Shown one piece after another: positions 55,056-64,000 of a stretch of DNA of 64,000 bases. The stretch is taken from positions 620,001 to 684,000 of the forward strand of contig NZ_LT607803.1 of NCBI RefSeq assembly GCF_900090195.1. The letters are read 5' to 3'. The DNA comes from Variovorax sp. HW608 (lineage in GTDB: Bacteria > Pseudomonadota > Gammaproteobacteria > Burkholderiales > Burkholderiaceae_C). A program made the translations under genes and the position numbers. The notes beneath the pieces were generated by a model. That model saw only the letters and a list, made by a program, of their open reading frames with translations. It was not told the DNA's origin and ran no database searches. Each line of letters begins with the position of its first letter. The stretch's first letter is position 1.

Positions 55056-56030
55056 TCATTCGGGATGGATGCCGGCTTCCTGCGCGACCTTGGCCCACTT
55101 GCCCAGTTCCTCTGCGATGAAGGCGGAGAACTGCTCGGGCGTGCCGCCCACCGGCTCCACGCCGGCATCCATCAGCCGCTGCTTCACGTCTGGCAGTGCG
55201 AGGATGCGCGTCGTCTCGGCGGCGAGCTTGGCCACGACCGGCTTCGGCGTGCCTGCAGGCGCGAGCAGGCCACCCCAGGTGCTGGTTTCGTAGCCCGGCA
55301 GGCCGGCTTCGGCCATGGTCGGCACGTCGGGCAGCATCGCGACGCGCTTCGACGTCGTGACCGCCAGCGCGCGCAACTTGCCGGCCTTCACCTGCGTGCC
55401 CACCGCCGCGAGCGTGTCGAACATCAGCGAGACGCGGCCGCTCAACAGGTCCGGATGCGCGAGCGTGCTGCCCTTGTAGGGCACATGGACCATGTCGATG
55501 CCGGTCATGCTCTTGAACAGCTCGCCGGAAAAATGCGGTGCGCCCCCCGAGCCGCTCGACGCGAAGGAGAGCTTGCCCGGGTTGGCCTTGCCGTAGGCGA
55601 TCAGCTCCCTGAGGTTCTTCGCCGGGAACGACGGCGAGACCACCAGCACCAGGGGAACGACATGCGTCTGAACCACCGGCTCGAAGCTCTTCTGCGTATC
55701 GAAGGGCAGCTTCTTCACCATCAGCGGGTTGATGGCATGGCTGCTCGCGACCAATGCGAGCGTGTGCCCGTCCGGCGGGCTCTTGGCGACGAAATCGGTG
55801 CCGATGATGCCGGTCGCGCCGGCCCTGTTGTCGATCACCACCGGCTGGCCCCAGCTGTCGGACATCTTCTGGCCGATCAGGCGCGCGGCCAGATCGATCG
55901 CGCCGCCCGGCGAGGCCGGCACGACGATGGTCATCGGTTTGGTCGGGAAGGTTTGCGCTTGCGCGAGGCCGAATGCAGCGAGCGCTGCGAAAAGGACGGG
56001 CGCGACTGCGAGCGTTCTGCGACGAAGCAT
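55056..56030 (-). CDS. Bug-family periplasmic receptor (copy C)
   Basis: A 324-aa tripartite tricarboxylate receptor with a signal peptide (cleaved after A-Q-A). Motifs: V-V-P-A-S-P-G-G-A-I-D-L-A-A-R, N-R-A-G-A-T-G-I-I-G, P-P-D-G-H-T-L-A, S-S-G-S-G-G-A-P-H and V-P-Y-K-G-S. GGAGGA before the ATG at 56030 decides the start against a codon eight residues earlier. Third in a row of three related receptors. Confidence 0.88.
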   Translation of the reverse strand: MLRRRTLAVAPVLFAALAAFGLAQAQTFPTKPMTIVVPASPGGAIDLAARLIGQKMSDSWGQPVVIDNRAGATGIIGTDFVAKSPPDGHTLALVASSHAINPLMVKKLPFDTQKSFEPVVQTHVVPLVLVVSPSFPAKNLRELIAYGKANPGKLSFASSGSGGAPHFSGELFKSMTGIDMVHVPYKGSTLAHPDLLSGRVSLMFDTLAAVGTQVKAGKLRALAVTTSKRVAMLPDVPTMAEAGLPGYETSTWGGLLAPAGTPKPVVAKLAAETTRILALPDVKQRLMDAGVEPVGGTPEQFSAFIAEELGKWAKVAQEAGIHPE

Positions 56031-56043
56031 CAGGTTCCTCCAG

Positions 56044-57039
56044 TCACTCGACACGCACGTTGCGCGCCTTGATCACACGCGCATAGCGGTCCTTGTCGGC
56101 ATCGATGGTGGCCTGCAGTTCGGCCGGCGTGGTGCCGCGCGGCGTGGCGCCTTGCGCAACGAGCTTGTCGCGCACGTCGGGCAAGGACACCACTTCCTTC
56201 ACCGCGGCCGAGAGCTTGTCGATGATCGGCTGCGGCGTGCCTGCAGGTGCCAGCAAGGCGGCCCACGAGCCCGATTCGGCATTCGCGATGCCCTGCTCGG
56301 CGAGCGTGGGCACCTCGGGCATGCCGGGCGATCGCGTCGGGCTCGTCACCGCGAGCGCGCGCAGCTTGCCCGTCTTCACGTAGCTGGAAGTTTCCAGGAT
56401 CGAGGCGAAGAGCATGTCGACATGCCCGGCCATGAGGTCCGACATCGCGGGGCCGCCGCCCTTGTACGGCACGTGCGTGAGCTTGGCGCCGGTGGCCTGC
56501 TGGAAGATCTCGGCGGTGAGATGCGGCGAGCCGCCGCTGCCGGAGCTCGCGAAGGTGTACTTGTCGGGCTCCGCCTTCGCCAGCGCGACCAGTTCCTTCG
56601 GTGTCTTGGCAGGCACCTTGGGATTGACCACCAGCGCAAAAGGCAGGTCGGCGAACAGCGAGATCGGCGCGAAGGCCTTGTCCGCGTCGTAGGGCATCTT
56701 CGGGTAGAGCGACTGGTTGATCGCCTGCGTGCCCACATTGCCCACCAAGAGCGTGTAGCCGTCGGGCTTGGCCCTGGCGACCGCCTCGGCGCCGACGATG
56801 CCGCCCGCGCCGGTGCGGTTGTCGACCACGAAGGTCTGCTTGAGCTTCTCGCCCAGCTTGGTGGCAAGGATGCGTGCGGCGATGTCGGTGCCACCACCCG
56901 GTGCGAAGGGCACGACGATGGTCACGATGCGTTCGGGGTAACTGCCCTCTGCGCGCGCAACCACCGGCGCGAGGGCGGCGCCCAGGGTGCCGAGCGCCAG
57001 GGCCACGATCGAACGGCGTGCGAATCTGCTTGTCTGCAT
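56044..57039 (-). CDS. Bug-family periplasmic receptor (copy B)
   Basis: A 331-aa receptor with a signal peptide (V-V-A-R-A-E). Motifs: V-V-P-F-A-P-G-G-G-T-D-I-A-A-R, K-P-D-G-Y-T-L-L, S-S-G-S-G-G-S-P-H and V-P-Y-K-G-G-G-P-A. Middle of three tandem paralogues, with short gaps on each side. Confidence 0.88.
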   Translation of the reverse strand: MQTSRFARRSIVALALGTLGAALAPVVARAEGSYPERIVTIVVPFAPGGGTDIAARILATKLGEKLKQTFVVDNRTGAGGIVGAEAVARAKPDGYTLLVGNVGTQAINQSLYPKMPYDADKAFAPISLFADLPFALVVNPKVPAKTPKELVALAKAEPDKYTFASSGSGGSPHLTAEIFQQATGAKLTHVPYKGGGPAMSDLMAGHVDMLFASILETSSYVKTGKLRALAVTSPTRSPGMPEVPTLAEQGIANAESGSWAALLAPAGTPQPIIDKLSAAVKEVVSLPDVRDKLVAQGATPRGTTPAELQATIDADKDRYARVIKARNVRVE

Positions 57040-57058
57040 GCTTGCCTTTCTGGAGTGC

Positions 57059-58042
57059 TCAGTCCGCGGTCGCGCCCGACTTCTTCACGAGCTCGGCCCA
57101 GCGCGGGATCTCGCGCGCCATGAAGTCGCGCAGTTCCTCGGGCGAGCTGCCGACGAGTTCCATGGCGAGCTGGTCATGCAGCTTGGCCTGCACGTCGGGC
57201 TGCTTCAGCGCGCTGACGATCTCGGCATTCAGGCGATTCACGATCGGGCGCGGCGTGCCCTTCGGCACGTACACCGCCTGCCATGACGACATCTCGAAAT
57301 TGGGCACGCCCGACTCGATCATGGTCGGCAGGTCCGGCACCAGGGCGATGCGCTTGCCGGTCGTCACCGCGAGCAGCTTGAGCTTGCCGCTCTTGACCAG
57401 CGGCATCGCGGCGGTCACCTGGTCGAACATGAAGGGCACGAGGCCGGCCGCCACATCGGTCATCGCGGGCGGCGTGCCCTTGTACGGCACATGGGTCAGC
57501 TTGACGCCGATCAGCTCTGCGAACAGTTCGCCCGCAAGATGCGTCGAGGTGCCGGCGCCCGACGAGGCGAAGGTGCGCTTGCTCTCGTCCTTCTTGAGCA
57601 GCGCGATCAGCTCGGCCACCGAATTCACGCCGAGCTGCGAGTTGACGATGAGCACGTTGGGCAGGCGTGCGACCAGCGAGACCGGCTCGAAGTCCTTCAC
57701 CGGGTCGTAGGCGAGCTTCCTGTAGAGGCTCGCGTTGATCGCGTGCGTGCTGATGGTGCCGCCGAAGAGCGTGTAGCCGTCGGGCGCCGCCTTCGCGACG
57801 TAGGCCGCACCGACGCCGCCGGCTTGTCCAGGCCGGTTGTCGATGACGATCGACTGCTTCAGGTTCTCGGACATCTTCTGGGCCAGCGTGCGGCCGACGA
57901 TGTCGGTCGAGCCGCCGGCCGTGAATGGGACCACGTAGGTGATCGGCTTGGCGGCGGGCCAATCGGCAGCGTGTGCGTGCAGCGAGGCAAGGGTCGGCAG
58001 TGCGCAGGCTGCAGCGAGCAGCGCGCGGCGGAGGAAGGTCAT
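57059..58042 (-). CDS. Bug-family periplasmic receptor (copy A)
   Basis: A 327-aa receptor with a signal peptide (S-L-H-A-H-A-A-D). Motifs: V-V-P-F-T-A-G-G-S-T-D-I-V-G-R, A-P-D-G-Y-T-L-F and V-P-Y-K-G-T-P-P-A. First of three; 37 bases after the RraA-like gene. No membrane transporter subunits are in the window, as is typical for this expanded family. Confidence 0.88.
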   Translation of the reverse strand: MTFLRRALLAAACALPTLASLHAHAADWPAAKPITYVVPFTAGGSTDIVGRTLAQKMSENLKQSIVIDNRPGQAGGVGAAYVAKAAPDGYTLFGGTISTHAINASLYRKLAYDPVKDFEPVSLVARLPNVLIVNSQLGVNSVAELIALLKKDESKRTFASSGAGTSTHLAGELFAELIGVKLTHVPYKGTPPAMTDVAAGLVPFMFDQVTAAMPLVKSGKLKLLAVTTGKRIALVPDLPTMIESGVPNFEMSSWQAVYVPKGTPRPIVNRLNAEIVSALKQPDVQAKLHDQLAMELVGSSPEELRDFMAREIPRWAELVKKSGATAD

Positions 58043-58079
58043 GGTTTGTCTCTCTTCGTGGATTGGTCGTAAGGGACGC

Positions 58080-58790
58080 TCAGCGCCCGCGGGCTTCGCG
58101 CCAGGCGGCGAAGTCGATGCGCGACTGTTCGTCGGTGGGCGGATAGAGGCCGAGGATGGAGCGGCCTTCCAGCACCTTCTCCTGCACGAAGTCCTCGAAC
58201 GCGGTCATCTCGGTGGCCTCGGCCGCGATCTCGTCGGCGATGGCCGCCGGGATCACGATCACGCCTTCGGCATCGCCGACGATCACGTCGCCGGGCCAGA
58301 CCGGCGCGTCGCCGCAGCCGATCGGCACGTTGATGTCGATGGCCTGGTGCAGCGTGAGATTGGTCGGCGCGCTGGGCCGGGTGTGATACGCGGGGAACGG
58401 CAGCTTCGCGATGTCGGGGCTGTCGCGAAAGCCGCCGTCGGTCACCACGCCGGCCGCGCCGCGCTTCATCAGGCGGCTCACGAGAATGCCGCCGGCCGAT
58501 GCGGCGCGCGCATCCTTGCGGCTGTCGATCACCATCACCGCGCCCGGCGGGCACTGCTCGACGGCCTGTCGCTGCGGATGCTGGCGATCGAGGAACACGC
58601 TGATCGGGTTCAGATCTTCGCGCGCCGGGATGTAGCGCAGCGTGAAGGCCTCGCCCACCATGTTCGGCAGGCCGGCGTTGAGCGGGCGCACGTCCTGGAT
58701 GAACTGGTTGCGCAGTCCGCGCTTGAAAAGCGCGGTGCAAAGGGTGGCGGTGCTGACCTTCATCAGCTGCTCGCGGGTCTTGGGATTCAC
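58080..58790 (-). CDS. RraA-like protein (4-carboxy-4-hydroxy-2-oxoadipate aldolase/decarboxylase family)
   Basis: A 236-aa RraA-fold protein. Signature G-G-I-L-V-S-R-L-M-K-R-G-A-A-G-V-V-T-D-G-G-F-R-D (metal site R-D), W-P-G-D-V-I-V-G-D-A-E-G-V-I-V-I-P. Annotated ribonuclease E inhibitors of this fold are mostly aldolases or oxaloacetate decarboxylases when found in catabolic operons, as here. The GTG at 58790 with GGAGA upstream was chosen; an ATG at 58763 (M-K-V-S-T-A-T-L) is possible. Lies between the dehydratase and the Bug receptors. Confidence 0.85.
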   Translation of the reverse strand: MNPKTREQLMKVSTATLCTALFKRGLRNQFIQDVRPLNAGLPNMVGEAFTLRYIPAREDLNPISVFLDRQHPQRQAVEQCPPGAVMVIDSRKDARAASAGGILVSRLMKRGAAGVVTDGGFRDSPDIAKLPFPAYHTRPSAPTNLTLHQAIDINVPIGCGDAPVWPGDVIVGDAEGVIVIPAAIADEIAAEATEMTAFEDFVQEKVLEGRSILGLYPPTDEQSRIDFAAWREARGR

Positions 58791-58818
58791 TGGTCTGGTC
58801 TCCGTGGCGTGTGTCGAT

Positions 58819-60546
<1,728 letters not shown>

Positions 60547-60601
60547 GTTGGGAAAGCCGTTGGGGCCACGCCTCGTCTCGTTGGGGTGAAGAGATTAAAA
60601 C

Positions 60602-60615
60602 ACTAATATATTAGT
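60602..60615. promoter_or_regulatory. perfect 14-bp palindrome, putative GntR operator
   Basis: ACTAATATATTAGT in the short gap between the dehydratase operon and the GntR gene. AT-rich in very GC-rich surroundings and well placed to control both directions. Confidence 0.65.
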
Positions 60616-60638
60616 ACGTCAATGCGAGAATCCCGGCC

Positions 60639-61346
60639 ATGAGCACGCTTCAGAAAGTCCGACTCGATCGCTCCCGGCACGCCGCGCCGCAGGTGCTTGA
60701 AAGGCTGCGCGACGCCATCCTTTCGCTCGAACTCGAGCCGGGCACCGTACTGGCCCGGCAGGAACTGGCCGAGCATTTCGGCGTCAGCCAGACGCCGGTG
60801 CGCGAAGCCCTGCTCCGCTTGAGCGAGGAAGGTCTGGTCGATGTCTTTCCGCAGCACGCCACGCTGGTCAGCCGCATCGATCTCGCGGCCGCGCGGCAGG
60901 CGCACTTCCTGCGGCGCTCGATCGAGTTGGAGATCGTTCATCAGCTCGCCGAAGAGGCGCCGCCGGGCCTGGTGCAGGACCTGGAGGCACAGATCGCGCG
61001 CCAGGCCGCGTTGGCCGCCGCGCAGCAATACGGCGACTTCGTCGAAGCCGACCGCAGGTTTCACCAACTGATGTACGAGGCTGCCGGCGTCGCCGGCCTC
61101 TGGGACACGGTGGCCCGCATGTCCGGCCACGTGGATCGCCTGCGGCGCCTGCACCTTCCCACTGCCGGGAAGACCGAAGCCATCCTGCGCGACCATCGCG
61201 CCATTGCGCAGGCCATCAAGCGCGGCGACGCGGCCGGCGCGCAGAAGGCGCTGCGCAAGCATCTCTCCGGAACGCTCAGCGCCGTCGCGGAAATCTGCGC
61301 GCGCTATCCCGACTACATCGAAGCCGAGGAAGCGCAGCCGGCGTAG
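60639..61346 (+). CDS. GntR-family regulator with FCD domain
   Basis: A 235-aa FadR-subfamily regulator. The winged helix at residues about 15-80 has A-P-Q-V-L-E-R-L-R-D-A-I, L-A-R-Q-E-L-A-E-H-F-G-V-S-Q-T-P-V-R-E-A-L. The FCD ligand domain follows, with metal-binding residues in D-R-R-F-H-Q-L-M-Y and D-H-R-A-I-A-Q-A-I. Probably represses the divergent sugar-acid operon until the substrate binds. Confidence 0.9.
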   Translation: MSTLQKVRLDRSRHAAPQVLERLRDAILSLELEPGTVLARQELAEHFGVSQTPVREALLRLSEEGLVDVFPQHATLVSRIDLAAARQAHFLRRSIELEIVHQLAEEAPPGLVQDLEAQIARQAALAAAQQYGDFVEADRRFHQLMYEAAGVAGLWDTVARMSGHVDRLRRLHLPTAGKTEAILRDHRAIAQAIKRGDAAGAQKALRKHLSGTLSAVAEICARYPDYIEAEEAQPA

Positions 61347-61477
61347 TCCGCGGCATGGGGCGAACGACGGCGGAGTACGCGATCAGGGAGTTGTCTGGCT
61401 GGGTTCGCGCAGGCGCGTGAACCGGATGCGGCGCTCGCGCCGCGGGCGCGCGCATCGAGAAAAACCGCTGCGTTGCG

Positions 61478-61837
61478 TCAGGGCTTTTGACGCTCGGGCG
61501 CGTCGATGTTGCCACCGCGCGAGAGCTGGCCGGCCTGGTTGGCCTGGCCGGTCGCCGCGCGGCGCTTGGCGTGCGCGGCCTTGCGTTCTTCACGCGACGT
61601 CTTCGGCGCTGCTGCCGGCTGGGGCTGGCCTTCACCGATCTGCGGGCCGCGTGCGGCAGCGGAGCCCGACTCCTTGCGTTCGCCACGTGCCTCGGAGCGC
61701 TCGGCAGGCGTGGTCGGGGCAACCGGACGCGCCTTGGACTGGGCAGGATCGGCCTCGCCGCTGCTCGTTTGCGCAAAGGCGGTGGTCGCGATCATCGGGA
61801 TCAGGGCCATACCGGCGGTCAGGAGAATCTTTCGCAT
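61478..61837 (-). CDS. secreted hypothetical protein, low complexity
   Basis: A 119-aa protein with a signal peptide (M-R-K-I-L-L-T-A-G-M-A-L-I-P-M-I, cleavage after A-F-A). The mature part is rich in Ala, Pro, Arg, Glu and Lys and looks disordered. AAAGGT precedes the ATG. Function unknown. Confidence 0.7.
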   Translation of the reverse strand: MRKILLTAGMALIPMIATTAFAQTSSGEADPAQSKARPVAPTTPAERSEARGERKESGSAAARGPQIGEGQPQPAAAPKTSREERKAAHAKRRAATGQANQAGQLSRGGNIDAPERQKP

Positions 61838-61945
61838 GGGGACCTTTGTAGAAGTTGAATAGACCCACGGGGTGGGTGTCTGATCTTGCCAAGAGTCCCC
61901 ATCCCTGTCCATCCGGAGCGTTGCGCCGCGCCGACTGGGCATCCC

Positions 61946-62770
61946 TCAGCCCATCAGGACCGGATTGCGGCGGCTTTCATCGATCCGGCGCTGCCGATTG
62001 GCTTGCCTGCACTCGGCATGCTGCGCCGCCCCCGGCTGTGCGCAGTTCTTGTTCACGCATACCGCACGCGCGATGAACGAATAGCTGCCGCACGCTGCGA
62101 TCGGACTGCCCTGCCGGATGTGCGGGGCCGGGTGCGAAGGAACGGCACCCGGGACAGCCCGGGGCCGGGCCGGCGTGGCCTTCTGGATATCGCGATCGGC
62201 TTCAGTCGCCACGACGTCCGTGCCATCGGGAACCGCACCGGTCGCGGCCGGCTTCGGCTGCGCGCGCCGTACCTGTTCATCCTGCGGCGTTGCCGGCGGC
62301 GCGATCGATGCGCTCGCATTCGGGGCGGGGAACACCGTTTCGATGCTGGAGCGATCGGGCAGCCCGACCGGACCGGCATCGCTCACGCGCAGCCTGTTCC
62401 ATGCGACGAAGGCGAGGAACATCAGCAGCGGCGGCACCAGGACGAGCAGCAGCACGCTGCGCAGTGCCTGGAGGTCCGAGAACTCGGGCTTGTCGGAAGA
62501 CTTCGTGTGCGTCGCGGCCTTCTCGCCGGACTGCTCGTCGTCCGCCTCGTCCCTATCCAGGCCCGCGCCCTCGTCGGAAGGCAGGAGCGAGCCGCCGCAG
62601 GCGCGGCAACGCGTGGCCCCTCTGCGGTTGAGGGTCTGGCAGAAGCCGCATGTGGCAAAGACCGAATCCTTGGGGTGAAGCAGCATCTCGACCAGATCAC
62701 CGAGCTGCGCGTAGGCGACGGACGGCGCCGCCGATGGCCAGATGGAATTCGCGGAGGTAACGAGCTGCAT
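61946..62770 (-). CDS. zinc-ribbon membrane protein of unknown function
   Basis: A 274-aa protein. The cytoplasmic N-terminal part has a zinc ribbon (A-T-C-G-F-C-Q-T-L-N-R-R-G and R-C-R-A-C-G-G-S). One membrane helix near the middle (L-L-L-V-L-V-P-P-L-L-M-F-L-A-F-V) is followed by a Pro/Ala-rich periplasmic linker. A Cys-rich end (I-A-A-C-G-S-Y, A-V-C-V-N-K-N-C-A, A-E-C-R-Q) may form disulfides. AAGGAGT precedes the ATG at 62770. The family is not characterised as far as I know. Confidence 0.7.
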   Translation of the reverse strand: MQLVTSANSIWPSAAPSVAYAQLGDLVEMLLHPKDSVFATCGFCQTLNRRGATRCRACGGSLLPSDEGAGLDRDEADDEQSGEKAATHTKSSDKPEFSDLQALRSVLLLVLVPPLLMFLAFVAWNRLRVSDAGPVGLPDRSSIETVFPAPNASASIAPPATPQDEQVRRAQPKPAATGAVPDGTDVVATEADRDIQKATPARPRAVPGAVPSHPAPHIRQGSPIAACGSYSFIARAVCVNKNCAQPGAAQHAECRQANRQRRIDESRRNPVLMG

Positions 62771-63076
62771 GCTGGACTCCTTTGCTTGCGGCCTCAGCCT
62801 CGACCCGCGCACGCCGCCGGTCGATGGCGGCCACGTGCGCGTCAAAACAACTCTTGTCGATGCAACACCAGGGCGTGCTTGTAAGACTGCGCCTGTATCA
62901 GCATGCCAAAAACACTGAAGCGGCGAACGCTACGAACCGTCACGCTGGTGTCGAAAAGCATCCGCTGCCGTTGCGAGGAAGGCGCAGGAATCGGCAGTCC
63001 AGGCCAGCCGGCTGGACATCATCGGGGAGCGAGGGGTTGATGCCGACCTCGACGTGCCGGCGGCCGCGGCCTGTGA
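62771..63076. other. 306-base gap without a recognisable gene
   Basis: Frames are open by GC content only; none has protein-like character or a ribosome site. It holds the upstream region of the zinc-ribbon gene and the end of the next gene. Confidence 0.5.
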
Positions 63077-63532
63077 TCAGCGCGTCTTCAGCACCGTGAA
63101 GTCGAGATAGGCGGTCGGCGCGAAGCTCTCGCCTGCCTCCTCCGTCCCGCTGCGCCGCTCGGGCGCCGAGGGCACGAATTCCATGAAGTCGGTGGCCGGG
63201 AAGGCGACATCGTAGCGCGCCTGTGCGCGCTGCTGCGCCTGGCGCTCGCGCGACTTCTCGCGCAGGCGGGCGAGGTCGGCACGCACCTCGGCGAGCGTGC
63301 GCATGGGCTTTTCTTCAGGAGCTTGCACCTTGGCTGGCGGCGCAGCGACGACGGGCTGTTCGACGGCGGGCAGCGCCTGCCGCGCTACCACCACCGACGC
63401 GGGCTTCTCCACCTGCCGGGCCTTGACGGGCACCACGGCCAGCGCAGGCGATGCGACCGGTTGCAGAGGCCGCACCGCCGGGCGCCGGGCCGGCTTGGGC
63501 TTCGCGAACACAGGCCTGTTGAGGAAAGCCAT
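63077..63532 (-). CDS. hypothetical protein, Ala/Pro/Val-rich
   Basis: A 151-aa basic protein: a Pro-rich first half (F-A-K-P-K-P-A-R-R-P-A-V-R-P), a coiled-coil-like charged middle (R-A-D-L-A-R-L-R-E-K-S-R-E-R-Q-A-Q-Q), and an acidic end (T-D-F-M-E-F-V-P-S-A-P). AAGGA five bases before the ATG at 63532 sets the start; in-frame upstream codons lack a ribosome site. Function unknown. Confidence 0.6.
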   Translation of the reverse strand: MAFLNRPVFAKPKPARRPAVRPLQPVASPALAVVPVKARQVEKPASVVVARQALPAVEQPVVAAPPAKVQAPEEKPMRTLAEVRADLARLREKSRERQAQQRAQARYDVAFPATDFMEFVPSAPERRSGTEEAGESFAPTAYLDFTVLKTR

Positions 63533-63889
63533 GATTTCCTTGAAGTGGCGCTGGAACGTTCCGAAAGGCTGGGATGCTTCCATGGTGGCGTGCGGTCCGG
63601 GAGTTTCGGGCGATTGTGCTGTTACACAGACTGAATGCAAATGAGTTACAGGATCTCGCGCACCTCGATCCGCGCAAAAATGCACGGACCTTCGGGTCAA
63701 TTCCCCCTTTTCGCTTTAGTCATTAGTTTTAATTTCCGAATTTGCACTGAAGCAGTCCGCTAAATCTTCGTGAAATACGTCGCGGGCACACTACGTGCTG
63801 CCTCGAGCGGCATGCCATTGCCGATCCGGGCATGCGAGTATTCAAATCTGAAATTTCCTGCGTCGGGCTGCGAACCGAAGAAATCCCTC
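63533..63889. other. 357-base gene-free region between divergent genes
   Basis: No convincing coding frame. The part around 63700-63780 is unusually AT-rich for this DNA and likely holds promoters for the hypothetical gene and the response regulator. Confidence 0.5.
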
Positions 63890-64000
63890 ATGAGCATTTA
63901 CGTCATCGATGACCACCCCCTGATGCGCGACGCCGTCTCGATGGTGCTGCGGCGCGTCCGTCCTGCCGCCAACATCGTCGAGCTCGATCGCCTTTCGAGG
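63890..64000 (+). CDS. response regulator, N-terminus only
   Basis: Thirty-seven codons at the right edge: M-S-I-Y-V-I-D-D-H-P-L-M-R-D-A-V-S-M-V-L. The D-D-H-P-L/I start is typical of NarL/LuxR-type receiver domains; the two Asp residues form part of the acidic pocket. The phosphorylation site and DNA-binding domain lie outside the window. Confidence 0.75.
   Translation, partial: MSIYVIDDHPLMRDAVSMVLRRVRPAANIVELDRLSR

Noticed and set aside
62782..63099. Plus-strand open frame in the gap between the zinc-ribbon gene and the next hypothetical gene.
   Set aside because: No ribosome site, no family features, and it overlaps the ends of both neighbours.

Overview
The window is high-GC DNA from a betaproteobacterium, most likely a Comamonadaceae member close to Variovorax. 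That is inferred from gene content: many Bug-type (tripartite tricarboxylate) receptor proteins, a GntR/FCD regulator with sugar-acid dehydratases, and a complete PQQ pathway. No rRNA, tRNA or CRISPR array was seen. The left third (1-20 kb) is accessory and decayed. The rest is a compact metabolic region.

1-7 kb: the propeptide end of a kumamolisin-type (S53) protease runs off the left edge. Next come a patatin-like protein whose nucleophile position is Cys rather than Ser, a 1110-aa SAM-cyclase-AAA-TPR signalling protein, and a secreted PHB-depolymerase-like esterase.

7.4-14.1 kb: an IS21-family element whose istA gene is split by a second element made of three consecutive, overlapping tyrosine recombinase genes (a RIT, recombinase-in-trio, element). 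The ends of both elements can be read. Removing 3,910 bp restores a 507-codon istA in frame. The IS lies between two unrelated gene stumps, an antitoxin C-terminus and a DJ-1/PfpI C-terminus, with no visible target duplication.

14.5-24 kb: two paralogous HD-domain proteins bracket a GlxA-type regulator, an NmrA-type reductase, a MarR regulator, a deleted MATE transporter remnant and a glutathione S-transferase. A methyltransferase, a DEAD-box helicase with a translationally coupled small protein, an RRM protein and a META-domain protein follow.

24.4-48.6 kb: a PQQ-dependent alcohol oxidation island. It holds an aldehyde dehydrogenase with DUF779, a periplasmic binding protein and PedF-type cytochrome c, a sigma-54 activator, and a 12-gene run from pqqA to apbE. 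That run comprises pqqABCDE, an ABC module with beta-propeller, a Bug protein, a NosR-like flavo-iron-sulfur membrane protein and apbE. On the other strand lie the PQQ alcohol dehydrogenase, a HiPIP and a TonB receptor. The dehydrogenase carries the extra Asp (W-D-F-D) that marks lanthanide-dependent enzymes. Good -24/-12 promoters and a shared 17-bp TGT-N11-ACA motif suggest one sigma-54 regulon.

48.6-64 kb: an S9 peptidase; an FAD monooxygenase, MarR regulator and ABC binding protein sharing an operator-like motif; a sugar-acid type operon (GntR regulator, IlvD/Edd dehydratase, RraA-like protein, three Bug receptors, 2-hydroxyacid dehydrogenase); small envelope or hypothetical proteins; and the first 37 codons of a response regulator at the right edge.
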